64,000 bases of DNA from Populus alba (lineage: Eukaryota; Streptophyta; Magnoliopsida; Malpighiales; Salicaceae): assembly GCF_005239225.2 (NCBI RefSeq), contig NC_133297.1, positions 22,419,882 to 22,483,881 on the forward strand, given 5' to 3'. The translations under genes and the position numbers were made by a program. The notes beneath the pieces are model-generated. The model was not told where the DNA came from and ran no database searches. It saw only the letters and a program-made list of their open reading frames with translations. Positions 21,311 through 34,246 of the stretch are shown here, piece by piece; position 1 is the first letter of the stretch; each line of letters begins with the position of its first letter.

Positions 21311-24159
21311 TGATCAGTACTTAAAAGTGTATTTTTTTCAAGGTTTTATATCATCATTTTACACTTGAAGTATCAATAACTCCTTAACGAAAGCATGTTT
21401 TATAATAACAAGTCTGATACTATAAGATACCTTTAATTTATGGTAAATGTTCATTTTAAATGCAAGCTATCATATAAATCAAAGGATTGATTGATGAGTT
21501 TAACTACCGAAATTTAAAAGACAAATAGAGGGCCAAACTTAGAAAAGATATGCTGGTTCAATCCAAATTGGAACACCGTTCAGTCATTGGATCATATATG
21601 AAGGTGTAGATCTTAGATTTAGGTATGCTCTATATGGATGAAAAGCTAAGACATGGGCCTAAAACTTTCATGAGGAGTCTAAAATTTAAAAATGTAGTTT
21701 TCAAGTCCAAATTGTAGCAACAACGGAGAAGTTCGAATCTGTCCTACAGCCCAGACACAGTTCAGCGTTCAAGCCATATCTCAAGTTCTAGAAATCCAAA
21801 TGACCTCAATTTGTTTTACTGGAAAGCTTAGACAATTTCCTAGAACTTTCATGGTTAAGTCTGCTCAAATTCTAACATTATCAATGACGTTTTATTTAGA
21901 CAAGAATATAAGGATTGTCACCAAGTCAAGATGTGGCCACCCACTGATGCAACCATATTATTCGATAGTTTCACCCATATTTAACTAGTGTTTTACCTAT
22001 GTTTTATATATAAAATACCTTGATATTATTTGTTTTATGTTTTGAAGGCACTTTTGGATGAAAGATGCAAAAGGGAGTAAATTGGAGATAATTGGCAGAT
22101 TTGACCTTCAGTCGATGTTTTGTGCAGAGCGTGAGCTCTAGGGGTCAAAATGAAGTGATTTTAGTGGCATTAAAAAGCTAACATCCATACCTTTTTGGAC
22201 ATCGAAGACAAGAAAATAAAATAAAGAAGAGTATGGAAATCGCAACTTTCAAAGTCAAATCTCGCAATCTGCCAGTGTTGACCTTCGACCATTCTAACTT
22301 GAATATCTTGAGCTACAGAAGCCCAATTGATACAAACTCAATTGTTTTGGATTCTTGACTCAAAATACTATCAACACTCCAAATTTCAGCTAAAAGAATG
22401 TCATATGATGGAGATATGATTTTTCAAAGATGACAACTGAATTCTGCCCGCAAACAGGTTTCGTGAAGAAATGAGTCCAAATTATGTTCCAAAGCATTTA
22501 AACCGATATTCAAGTTTTTATTTCAGAAATTCAGCTCCTCTAAGTCAAAGCTTGAAGATTTTATGCAAGGCTATTTCTTCTTTTTTAGGAAAATAGTTAT
22601 TGAAGTATTTAAATGTAAATAGTCTACTTAAAGGAGGACTATTTTGTAAAATAGAGACTAGGGTTTCCTAGGACATAAAAAGAATGAGAGAAGAGAAAGG
22701 GAGCAGCCAACCAAGAGGATAAAAACACCCCCCTCCTTTAAGAAACTCAAAATTATGCATTCTTCCTTATTTTTGATTAGTTGTTCAACAAACATGCAAG
22801 GCTAAACACTTTTTCATGGTTGCAAGGACATGAAAACCTTCGGATTTCAAGAACTGTGAGATTTATTTTACCTTTTCTTTTCAGTTTATATGATAAATAT
22901 GTTTGTTCTCCTAGGCTTTTTTTTTCATATGATTGTTTATTTTAATTGTTAGAGCGTACTCTAAGTTATTATTGTAGACAATCTATTGCTAAGTTTGATA
23001 TCAAAACCGAAGTTGTGGTATATGAACTTGTGACGCAACTGAGTTTAATAATTGTGGCGGATCTATGTTATTAATCCTAGGAAGAACATTCAATCAAATC
23101 AAACATAGACAGCGGGCATTTATGTTTTCTTGATTAATAAACTTATCTAGTTCTTAAGACTGCCCTTGAATTAAACTACTAGTGCGGACACTGTAGTTGT
23201 TTGATAGTTAGGGTTAGTTATATGGCGGATCTGTTAACTAACCAATGTTAAGAAGAGATAAATATTCAAAATATAAATTGATGTTTCATTTCCATGATCA
23301 GTTCTGATTCCTGTAGGTGGATATGTGCTTGCAACCAAGGTTTGTTGTCTTGATAATTTTTTGATTTTATTAAATTTCGTTTGATAGTTTTATATTTTCT
23401 TATGCTTTAGCCTAGATAACGTCCACCCCTCCTAAATTGCATAACATCTAGCATACAAATTTGACTTAAACCTTCCTCGTGGGATTGACCTCTTGCTTGC
23501 TCTACACTATCTTGTGTGTTGTGTTTGAAACTAGGGTAATTAATTTGTGCGACCGCAACATCGCAATACCCACTTAACAATTAGTCATCAAAACAATAGT
23601 TTCAAATTTTGGCCTATAAAAGGAGGCATTTGCCATACATTTAGGCATCTTTGTTTTCAAATTAAGATCATGCTCTTTATTTCTTTCTTTATATTTTTTG
23701 TAATATTTAAGTTTTATTTCATGTTATATTTTCTTTAATCTCTTGTTTATACTTTTCATTTCCTTTATACTTATGTTGTTATATTGTTTATTTATGTTTA
23801 TCTTTTTCATTATGTTTAGCTAAGTTTATTATGTAAAGGTGAGAAAGTTTCACTAATGGTGTTAGAATATGTATAATATAAACTCAACATGGGCTTAAAT
23901 GTTTATATCCAAGAAAGTTTGTTATTAATATGTCTTATATTTTTATCTTACTAATTCTTAATACCTTGCTTGTTAAATGGTTAATCTAGATTTGTGTTGT
24001 ATAACACATGATACAACAAATGCTTGGCACTTTCATAGCCAACCGTATGGTATAACCTACACCTGTGATATAAAAGAAACTTGATTTGTTGTTAACATAA
24101 ATTAACATCATGAATTCCTGATAATATTTAAAAGTTTGGTGTTACTTAAATAAGATAAT
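21311..24159 (+). mobile_element. Family A LTR, interrupted by a family B solo LTR and 3'-truncated
   Basis: It starts TGATCAGTACTTAAAAGTG, as the LTRs at 27605 and 39142 (reversed) do, and follows them through 21944. After the 1.6-kb insertion it resumes at 23574 and stops at 24159 ('aaataagataatt'), about 350 bp before the normal LTR end, where an inverted family A copy begins. Confidence 0.8.
21945..23568 (+). mobile_element. Family B (Athila-like) solo LTR
   Basis: A 1624-bp sequence begins TGATGCAACCATATT and ends ATCGCAATA. Over its full length it matches, in reverse complement, the two LTRs of the complete element at 49596-57553. There are no internal domains. It is flanked by the perfect 5-bp repeat CCCAC (21940-21944 and 23569-23573). 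The uninterrupted target is visible in another family A LTR near 28225-28245. The terminal CA is mutated to TA. Confidence 0.9.
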
Positions 24160-24341
24160 TGACAAGACCAAAAAAATGATGCCTTCTTCCAAGTGTAAGA
24201 GTGTCGAAGTAATAAATAACCCGGCAAGACCAGGATCGAACCACATAGAGGTTAATTGTATAAATTATAAATAATAATACAACTACAACAACAATAATAA
24301 CAACAATAATAGTAATAGTACTAAAAATATTAATAGTAGTA

Positions 24342-24380
<39 letters not shown>

Positions 24381-25846
24381 GTATTAGTAGTAGTACTAAT
24401 AATAATAATAATAATAAAGAAGAGGAAGAAGTTGATGAAAATTTTGAGATGGAAGATCAATGTGATAATTAAACAATGATAACAACAAGTGTCAAGGTTA
24501 GAGGATCCACTAATGGTATTTCAAACAAGTATAGTATAAACTCTTATTACTCAACTAGAAACCACACACAAAGGAGATTCCAATCGGATGATTTGTCATT
24601 AATAGCTCATTATAAATTGTTAACATGATCATATTAATTATCTTATTTAAGTAACACCAAACTTTTAAATATTATCAGGAATTCATGATGCTAACTTATG
24701 TTAATAACAAATCAAGTTCCTTTCATAGCATATGTGTAGATAATATCATATGGTTGGGCTATGAGAGTGCCAAGCATTTATTGTACCAAGTGTTATACAA
24801 CACAAATCTAGATTAACCATTTAACAAGCAAGGTATTAAGAATTAGTAAGATAAAAAGATATGACATGTTAATATTAAACATTAAGGTCCATATTGAGTT
24901 TATAATATACTTATTCTTACACCATTAGTGTAACCTTTTCACTTTAACATAATAAACTTAGTTAAACATAATGAAGAAGATAAACATAAATAAACAAAAT
25001 AAGAACATAAATAAGATACAAGTTAACTAAGTAAAGGAAAGGAAATGAAAAGCATAAACAAGATATTAATGAAAGCAAAACTTAAGAATTACAAAAAATA
25101 TATAAAGAGAGAGAGCAAGTGCAAGTTCTTCATCTGAACAACCAAGTCCTTAAATGCATGGCAAATGCCTTCTTTAATAGGCCAAAATTTGAAACTATTG
25201 ACTTGATGACTAATTGTTGAGTGGGTGGCCAACTTTTGACTTGGTGAAAATCCTTATCTTCTTGTCTAAATAAAACGTCATTGCTAGTATCAGAACTAAA
25301 ACCATTTACTTATGAAAGTTATAGGAAATTGTCTTATCTTTCCAAGAAAAAAAAAATTAAGGTCATTTGGATTTTTAGAACTCGAGATATGGGTTGAACA
25401 ATGAACAGTGTCTGGGCTGCAGGACATATTCGGACTTCTCCGTTGTTGCTATAATTTGGACTTGAAAACGACCTTTTTAAATCTTGGACTCCATATGAAA
25501 GTTGTAGGCCTATGTCTTACTAAATCTGTCCAAAACTTTGAGGTCATTTGGATGTCTAGAACTCGAGATATAACCCAATTACCAAACAGTGTTCCAGTTT
25601 GGATTGCACCAACATCTCTTTTCTAAGTTTGGCCCTCTCCTTGTCCTTTCAATTTCAATACTTAAACTCATCAATCAATCCTTTCATTTATGTGATAGGC
25701 CTCCATTTAAGATGAACATTTACCATAAATTAAAGGTATCTTATATTATTAGGTATGTTATTATAAAACATGCTTTAGTTAAGGAGTTATTGATACTTCA
25801 AGTGCAAAATGATGATATAAAACCTTGATAAAAATGCACTTTTAAG
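24160..25846 (-). mobile_element. Family A LTR in inverted orientation
   Basis: It begins TGACAAGACCAAA, the complement of the LTR end, and runs to 'gcacttttaag' at 25846, lacking only the last nine or so bases of the LTR start. It contains an AAT/AGT microsatellite at 24290-24415. It abuts the truncated plus-strand copy at 24159, giving a tail-to-tail inverted repeat. Confidence 0.85.
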
Positions 25847-26529
25847 ATTGAGGTTGTTAATGAATCATGAAATTCCTGAAGATATTCATTGGATGATTGA
25901 AGCAAAGGTCTGATTATCAGGTGAGTCTTCGAATTCTTTTATTTCATACATGCCTTTGACAAGTAAGAGCATTTTTGCAAAGAAATATCGTGCAAAACGA
26001 TTGAAAGTCTGTCTTTGATGTGCCAAATAGACTTTTAATGCACAATATCATTATTTAGGAATGTTATCTATAAACCATGAAGATAAAATTCATTTCATTA
26101 AGGATGGTCTGAGTAAGGAGTCTTTAAATAATGTTCTATTAACTTGTGAGACGCATCCTACTGGAGATGTACATTGTGCAATTCATTATTTATAGCCCTA
26201 TTTTCATAAAGAACATGATCGACTTAGTGTTGGAAATCTGACTATAAGAGACCTTGTTTGCTAGTTTTTAAGAAAACTAAATAGGAAGCCTATCCTCGAC
26301 CCATAGAGGGCGTTTAACCATTCTTGGACGTAAAACCAAGGGAAGATGTGAGCCACAATCACAACTACGATTTGAGTCTTCATTTGTAAAAAAATATGTT
26401 TTTTGGTTTTATTAATAGCATAATATTTTTTTTGTTTTGTTATCTTTTATATTTGTTTAAGTGTGTTTCAGGATTGTTAGAGTTCGTTACTTTAGGTGAT
26501 GACTTCTATATTCTATCTTTCTACCTTAG

Positions 26530-26547
26530 GACATTGAGGACAATGTC
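26530..26547 (+). other. Perfect stem-loop in family A 3' tail
   Basis: GACATTG-AGGA-CAATGTC has a 7-bp perfect stem and a 4-base loop. A purine-rich run (ggttggcgggagaggg) follows within 10-15 bases. The related stem-loop in family B is at 52505-52522. Confidence 0.75.
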
Positions 26548-27001
26548 TCGTTTTGGTTGGCGGGAGAGGGTAGTAGTTGACATTAAAAAAAAACTAACCA
26601 ACTAACTGCTTTTGTTTTTAATAAAACCATTTGACAAAACTGTTATTAGGATGGCAGAGTAAGGAGGAATTTTGTTGACTCTTGAGACACATCTTAGTAA
26701 ATATTCTTATCAAGGTTTATCACGATACTTTTTAAAATATTTAGGTTTACAAGCTCTTGCATTGTTATCACTTGATTCTACTCATATACTCATTTAACAA
26801 GTATTTTTAAAACTTCATTTTCACAAACACACTTTAACATATGATTGTGGGTTGCATATTGGATTATTACATTATTTATGTTCTTTTGTTAAAGGTAACA
26901 GCTAAGGGAAAGGGATAGTATATAATTTGCAAAAACAAAAAAAAAATTGATAATAAAAGCATAGATAAGTTTGGTTTCGTAGCCTCCCTAACCTAAACAA
27001 T

Positions 27002-27240
27002 TAAGCTCGAAAGGGTGTTTTAACGCCTAATACCCTAAAGTCAACTAACTTGGGAGCTATTGGACCAACACTAGTTACATGGGTTGAGGAGAAAAGCTTA
27101 AGGGAATCAAACATTGCACAATCTACGTATCAATATCTGCAACCCAAGTTACTAAGCTCGTAGGGGTGTCTCAACACCTAATGCCCTAAGATCAACTGGT
27201 TTGAGAGTCATTAGCCGTAAGCTCATTACATGGGTTAAAG
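27002..27240 (+). repeat. Two copies of a ~150-bp block
   Basis: 'taagctcgaaagggtgtttt' with 'taccctaaagtcaact' and 'ttacatgggtt' recurs about 150 bp later as 'taagctcgtaggggtgtctc' with 'tgccctaagatcaact' and 'ttacatgggtt'. It lies in the untranslated tail of family A. Confidence 0.75.
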
Positions 27241-27590
27241 ATGCATTGTGTTTTAAGTTATATGTATATATATTAAAAAGAAAAAGAAAAAGAAAAAGAA
27301 GAAGAAGAAGATAATAATCCTAACCCAAGAAAGTTAACCTTAAACATTATAACAAAATATTGTTTTCTTCCAATAAAAGCCCAATCATCTATGTTTTCAT
27401 ACATTGAGCACATAAAAAGAAAGGTTTATTAATATTTTGTTTAAATGGAATTGAACAGATATATATAAATTTAATGAGAATTTGTTTATCTGAATAGATT
27501 AATGGAAGTTGAATGATGAATGCCTTGCTTTATAGAATTTTCAAATTGTTTTTCTATTTTAATGCTTTGATTACTAGGGACTAATAATAA

Positions 27591-27604
27591 GCTGGTTGGG
27601 GGTG
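27591..27604 (+). other. Family A polypurine tract
   Basis: GCTGGTTGGGGGTG lies directly before the LTR start TGACTAGTACTT. This is the site of second-strand priming. Confidence 0.7.
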
Positions 27605-29089
27605 TGACTAGTACTTAAAAGTGCATATTTATCTAGGTTTTATATCATCATTTTGCACTTAAAGTATCAATAACTCCTTAACGAAAGCATGTTTTGTTAA
27701 TAACAAGTCTGATACTATAAGATACCTTTAATTTATGGTAAATCTTCATCTTAAATGTAGGCCTATCACATAAATCAAAGGATTGATTGATGAGTTTAAC
27801 TACTGAAATTTAAAAGACAAAGAGAAGGCCAAACTTAGAAAAGAGATGATGGTTCAGTCTAAACTGGAACACTGTTCGGTCATTGGGTAATATCTGGAGT
27901 TATAGATCTTGGATTTAGGTCTGCTCTATATGGATGGAAAGCTAAGACAAAGGCCTAAAACTTTCATGGAGTCCAAGATTTAAAAAGGCCGTTTTCAAGT
28001 CCAAATTGTAGAAACAACGGAGAAGTCTGAATCAATCCTACAACCCAAACATTGTTCAGTGTTCAATCCATATCTCGAGTTCTAAAAGTCCAAATGACCT
28101 CAATTTAATTTCCTGGAAAGCCAAGACAATTTTCTAGAACTTTCATAAGTTAAGTCTGTTCAAATTCTGACCTTATCAATGATGTTTTGTTGAGACAAGA
28201 AGATAAGGATTGTTATCAAGTTAAGATGTGGCCACCCACTCAACAATTAGTCATCAAATCAATAGTTCCAAATTTTGGCCTATAAAATGAGGCATTTGCC
28301 ATGCATTAAGGCATTTTGGTTTTCAGATCATGATCATGCTCTTTATTTCTTTCTTTATATTTTTGTAATGTTTAAGTTTTATTTCATGTTATATTTTCTT
28401 TAATCTATTATTTATGCTTTTCATTTCCTTTATACTTATGTTCGTATGTTGTTTATTTATGTTTATCTTCTTTCTTATGTTCATCTAAGTTTATTATGTC
28501 AAGGTGAAAAGGTTTCACTAATGGTGTTGGAATAAGTCTAATATAAACTTAACATGGGCTTGAATGTTTATATCCAATAAAGTTTATTATTAACATGTCT
28601 TATCTTTTTATTTTACTAATTCTTAATACCTTGCTTGTTAAATGGTTAATCTAGATTTGTGTTGTATAACACTTGGTACAACAAATGCTTGACACTTTCA
28701 TAACCAACCGTATGGATTCTTAACAATATTTAAAAGTTTGGTGTTACTTAAATAAGATAATTAATATGATCGTGTTAAAAATTTATAATGATTAAGGATA
28801 AATCATCCGAGTGAAACCTTATTTGTGTGTGGTTTCCAGTTGATTAATAAAAATAATTTATACTATACTTATTTCTAATACTATTAGTGGATCCTCTAAC
28901 CTTGACATTAGTTTTTATCATTGTTGAATCCTTACATTAATCTTACATCTCAAAGTCCTCTTTAACTTATTATTATTATTATTATTATATATAATTTATA
29001 TAGTTAACCTCTTTGTGGTTCGATCCCAGTCTTGACGGGTTATTTATTACTTCGACACTCCTGCACTTGGGAGAAGACATCAATCTTTT
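27605..29089 (+). mobile_element. Family A 3' LTR, lacking its last ~10 bases
   Basis: It starts TGACTAGTACTTAAAAGTG after the polypurine tract and runs through all LTR landmarks to 'gagaagacatcaatctttt' at 29089. There it changes abruptly into family B LTR sequence. It contains a short (TTA)n at 28969-28988. Confidence 0.85.
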
Positions 29090-29827
29090 CCTTCTCTTTT
29101 TTTTATACACTAGGAAACCCTAGTCTCTATTTTACAAAATAGTCCTCTCTTAAGTAGACTGTTTACATTTAAGTACTTCAATAACTATTTTCCAAAAAAC
29201 AAAGAAATAGCCTTGTAAAAAATCTTCAAGCTTTGACTTAAAGCTAAAATAAAAACTTGGATATCGGTTTAGATGCATCGAAACATAATTTGGACTCGGT
29301 TTTCCATGAAACTTGTTTGCTGGCACAATTCAATTGTCATATTTGAAAAATCATATCTCCCTCATATGGCATCATTGTTGGCTAAAATTTAGAGCGTTGT
29401 TAGGCCTTTGAGTCGAGAATCCGAAGCAATTGAGTTTTCATCAATTTGACTTTTGTAGCTCCAAATATTTAAGTTGGAATGATCGAAAGTCAACAATGAC
29501 AAATTGCGAGATTTGACTTTGAAGACTACGATTTCCAAGCTCTTCCTTATTTTATTTTCTTGCCTTAAATTTCCAGAATGGTATGGATGTTAGATTTTTA
29601 ATGCCACTGGAATAATTTAATTTCAATCTCTAGAGCTCACGCTCTACACAAAACATCGACTGAAGGTCAAATTTGCCAATTACTTTCAATTTACTCATTT
29701 TTGCATCTTTCATCCAAAAGTACCTTCAAAACATAAAACAAAGAATATAAAGGCATTTTATATATAAAACATAGGCAAAAAAACTAGTTAAATGTGGGTG
29801 AAACTATTGAATAATATGGTTGAATCA
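29090..29827 (-). mobile_element. Family B LTR fragment
   Basis: It matches the right-hand 740 bp of the LTR at 49596-51224, from the TATA-like 'tttttatacac' region to the terminal ATCA ('atatggttgaatca'). The other half of the LTR is absent, so it is a truncated copy joined to a family A LTR. Confidence 0.85.
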
Positions 29828-30540
29828 CTAACCCCGCCAAATTTGGAGTCCTAGAAACCTAGATATGAATAAAAATCTGAGGAGAAGTCGAGTTGTCATC
29901 CTTGTTGACAGATTCAGCCAAGATGACAAAACAATGAAATCTATTGTATTAAGGGTGGAATTCATTCTTTCTTCCTTTGTAAGGTGTATAACATTGCCTC
30001 CTCTCCTTCAAAATGAAATAAACCATGATTGAAATTGAATTTATGATGTTCCTTATGACTACTAATGAGCTAAAATCCCGAAGGATAATAGTGGGGAATG
30101 TAGGTGTAAAAGAATTATGGTAAAAGATAAATGGATATTGTCACCATTGCTATTATTATGTTGTGAAATATGAATAAATATGAAATAATGATGAATATTT
30201 GTGGATTTAAGAGGAACTGTGAGAGGAGTGCAACAACATCAGGGAAATGCGAGTCAAGTGTCTACAACAGGTAGGTATTCTACATTTATATCTTCCTTAG
30301 TTAATAATGATTCTAGTTATTTATTGAGATTATAAATCTTGTGTCTATGGAAGAGATCAAAAAGAGAGAAGATGAAATGACATGAATGAAAACTGAAAGA
30401 CCAGATTTGATTTAAGAGTCTCTTCGAACAGAATAGATGGAAATAATGAGTTTTCATGGATAATCATCCTTTGGATTTGATTTCCCGATCCCAAATACAG
30501 AAGGCTAATGATGTTAGCCAGGTTGGCTAACATCGGCATG
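29828..30540. other. No recognisable feature
   Basis: AT-rich sequence. I see no coding region or repeat match. It may be part of the same unidentified LTR-like unit as the array that follows. Confidence 0.4.
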
Positions 30541-30960
30541 ACCAACACGGAGAAGGAGAAATATTAAACTTAATTAACTATTAGGGCTAAGAATAGTTAA
30601 TGATATCGGCAGTTGATATTGGTATCGGCAAACTCATGGAACTTGATTAGCTTTTCTGAGGTTAAAGCTAATGATGTCAAGAATTCTTGACATCAACACA
30701 CCCGAGGATATTCTAAGATAATATAGAACATTGATTAACTATTTCAATTCATAAATAGTTAATGACATCAATGGGTTACGTTGGTGTCAGCATTCCCACA
30801 AACTTGATTAGCCGATCCTGGAATGGGAGACTAAGGATACCAATGTGAATTATTAGTGTCGGCAACAATCTTCCTGGATTGGGAAGACTAAAGATACTAA
30901 TGTGAGTTATTAGTGTCGGCAACGATTAGGAAGATGTGGCATGGTGATGTGCTCCTGATG
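30541..30960. repeat. Degenerate array with gttaatgacatc / gattagc theme
   Basis: Units alternate 'agttaatgatatcggcag', 'aacttgattagcttttc', 'agttaatgacatcaatggg' and 'gtgtcggcaacaatc'. The last 60-bp unit is nearly duplicated (30825-30890 and 30890-30945). It shares the theme with 4905-5215. Confidence 0.55.
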
Positions 30961-32958
30961 AAATTTTAGATGTCTATAAAATAAAAAAAAAATAATGAGT
31001 GATTCCCATAAGGATAAATAGAGACATATTCATGGAAGACAAAATAATGATTTAATGAGCTATTGTTGTGCAAAGATTAGTATATAATTAAATATATACA
31101 CATATATTATTTAAATTTCCCTTTTCTATTCTATTATATTCTTAGTTTATTTATTCTGAAAATTATGAATTCCTGGTCCTTCCCATTCATGTAAGGAGTA
31201 ATATTTAGGTCCTCTACTTTTCTTTTGCATGAATTAGGAATGTAAGGATTACATGTGTATTTTGTTATTAAGTAACCATATAACTTGGAACATAATAGTG
31301 TCATCCTTGTTTTTTTGTTTTTTTGGAATACTGGATTGTATTATTTTATATTTGGAATTCAAATGTTTGTATGCTTATCTTATTTGTTAAATTATGTATG
31401 TTAAATGTGAAAGAAATTGAGTAGATAAAATGTTATATTTATGTTATTGAATATATTATTGAGTTAGACTCATTGTGATTGTGACATGATTAAGATGCGA
31501 GTATAAGACGTGTACAGGATGATGATCAATAACTTGGGATCTTCTGGTATAGGGAAGATTCTGCTGAAATTTCATTAGAAATTTTAGAGAATCCTATATA
31601 AGTTAAAAAAAAATGTCCCATTTTTCTCTTATGAGGAAGATAAATTGATTTAGCTAACAAGAATGTTACAAGTTGCCTTGGTTGGTAGTGGAGAAAGTGT
31701 TGTTATACAACAACCTCTTTCTATTGTAAATTCCCTTCAACAACATTACTTCCAAATTCTTATGTATATTCTAACATGGTTTCATATCATAGTTTCATTA
31801 AAAATTGATCGCGCTTGCTTTGGTCTTGAACTTGTTAAATAACGAAGAGAGATTCAATAGGCATCTTGGCATAAATAATATCAATATATTCTGCCTAAAA
31901 ATTCTAAAAGCCAAAGTATTAATCCTAAATGGAAAGGATGCCTTGAGAATAATTAGAAATATCATTTTTTAATTGAAAACATCTAGCATTGTTTTCTTGA
32001 TAGTAAACCTTTTTTAAGTACCCCTAAATAACTTGTGATGTTTATATGGCCTTAGATTAAGTACAATAAGTGGTTTAATAGAACCTAAAATCTAGAACAT
32101 TACCCAAGCATCTAAGGCATTCCATTGAAGCAATTTTGTAGAATCATTGGGACATGGATCACTATCATCCACATAACCCCACAATTATTTCCCCATGACA
32201 AATACTTGAAACTGAAGTTCCTATGTTGAATAATTTTTTTCCAATGAATTGAACACCAAGCAATTCAGAATTGTTTGATGTATGTTCTAAACAAACACAA
32301 CAAAACCAGAAAATACAACTAAGAATCAAAGAAAATTCAAGACCTAAGATTCTTATGTATCTAAGACTGATTACACCGTCAAGAAAACCAAAGAAAAACT
32401 AAAACAAGATATGCAGATTCAAAAGTGAAGCTTTGACACCATGCCAAATTGGCTAAATTACTCTTACCTATGAGAGTCTTTTTCATTAAATAGAAATAAT
32501 TTTGATTTACAATCCTTAAAATCAACTTATATTAAATATAATATTGATCTAATTATAGAAAGTTATTTACATTATAATTACATAAAATATTGGCAACTAT
32601 TTTGTTGACATAAATAACTAATAATTATATTGAAACTATTGATTTTAATGAGATGGTCCACACTAACAATAAGCATCTATGTAACAACATTTAACACCTT
32701 AATACACTAACATGGTTTCTCATATGCTACTATTGCAAGAAAAAACACCCCATCCTTCCTCAATTTTTTATTAATAATAATGGTTGAAACCATGTTTTTC
32801 CCTCCCTACTACTGCTTGCCACTGAATTTTTTCAACAAGGAACAAAACAAGAACATATCTCATTAGCAATCATAACACCATCGAGGAATGACATTAGAGC
32901 AACCTTTGCTTTCTTCAAGTAATTCATGTCAAAGATGATGTTGAAGTAATCCAAATAC
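30961..32958. other. Unassigned, with possible old copia remnants
   Basis: Mostly AT-rich sequence without usable ORFs. At 32425-32447 'gaagctttgacaccatgcca' read on the minus strand resembles a copia primer site (TGGTGTCAAAGC). At 31775-31800 'aacatggtttcatatcatag' is a plus-strand look-alike. No LTR pair was found around either, so I give them only as hints. Confidence 0.3.
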
Positions 32959-34246
32959 AACTTTCATGCGGAGCCCAAGATTTAAAAATGTTGTTTTCAA
33001 GTCCAAATTGTAGGAACAATAAAGAAGTCTGAATCTATCCTGCAGCCCAGACACTATTTAGTGTTCAACCCATATCTCGAGTTCTAGAAGTCCAAATGAC
33101 CTCATCTATTTTTTGTTGGAAAGCTAAGATAATTTCCTAGAACTTTCATGAGGATTCTGTTCAAATTATGATGTTAGCAAATGATGTCTTGTTCAGACAA
33201 TAAGATAAGGATTATCACCAAGTCAAGATGTGGTCACCCACTCATCAATTAGTCAACAAATCAATAGTTCCAAATTTTGGCTTATAAAAGGAGGCATTTA
33301 CCATGTATGAAGGCATCTTGGTTTCCAGATCAAGATCATGCTATTGCTTTCTCTCTTTGTATTGCTTATGTTTTGCTCTCATTAATATCAAGTTTATGCA
33401 TTTCATTTCCTTTTCTTTACTTAGTTAACTTCTTTCTCATTTATGTTCTTATCTTGTTCATTTATGTTTCTTTCTTTTATTACATTTAGCTAAGTTAATT
33501 ATGTCAAGGTGAAAATGGTACACTAATGGTGTAAGAATAAGTATAATATAAATTTAACATGGACCTTAATGTTGGATACTAACATGTTTTATATTTGTTA
33601 TCATGTTTACTTTTAATACTTTGCTTGTTAAATAGTTAATCTAGATTTATGTTGTATAATACTTGGTACAACAAATATTTGACACTTTTATAGCCCATAT
33701 TGTATGGTATAACCGACACTTGAGCTATGAAAGGAACTTGATTTGTTGTTAACATAAGTTATAATCATGAATGCCTAACAACATTTACAAGTATTAGCAT
33801 TATTTGAATAAGATAACTAATATAATCATGTTAACAATTTATAATATGATTGAAATCTCCTTTATGTGTGATTTCCAATTGAGTAATAAGAGTTTTATAT
33901 TATACTTGTTTGAAGTATCATTAGTGGATCCTCTAACCTTGAGATTTGTTTTTATTATTATTTAATCCTTACATCAATCTTACATCTCAAAGCTCTCTTT
34001 ATTATTACTATTACTATTATTACTATTATTGTTATTATTAGTATTAGTATTAGTATTACTATTACTATTACTATTACTATTACTATTATTATTGCTATTA
34101 CTAATTATTATTATTGTTATTGTTGTTGTTGTTATATATAATTTATATAGTTAACCTCTATGTGGTTCGACCCTAGTCATGCCGAGTTATTTATTACTTC
34201 GATACTCCCACACTTGAAAGAAGACATCAAGCTTTTGGTCGTGTCA
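32959..34246 (+). mobile_element. Family A LTR, 5'-truncated
   Basis: It matches other family A LTRs from 'aactttcatg' to the exact end GGTCGTGTCA at 34246. The first 340 or so bases are missing. It contains a long (ATT/ACT)n microsatellite at about 34000-34135. No primer site follows, so it is not a 5' LTR of a visible element. Confidence 0.85.

Larger units (their letters stand above)
25847..27604 (+). mobile_element. Family A 3' internal region
   Basis: There is no intact coding sequence. Positions 26128-26370 match 2919-3164 of the first family A element. After that comes a long untranslated tail with a stem-loop (26530-26547), a purine-rich stretch, a duplicated block (27002-27240) and the polypurine tract before the 3' LTR. 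The small ORF at 26396-26605 overlaps the stem-loop and looks accidental. Confidence 0.7.

Noticed and set aside
24146..24460. Ile/Thr/Val-rich ORF; similar one at 37510-37728
   Set aside because: Translation of the ATT-type microsatellite in family A LTRs.
29000..29025. Possible tRNA gene ('ggttcgatccc')
   Set aside because: Only the T-arm-like phrase is present. No cloverleaf can be folded around it, and it lies inside an LTR. Kept only as a low-interest finding.
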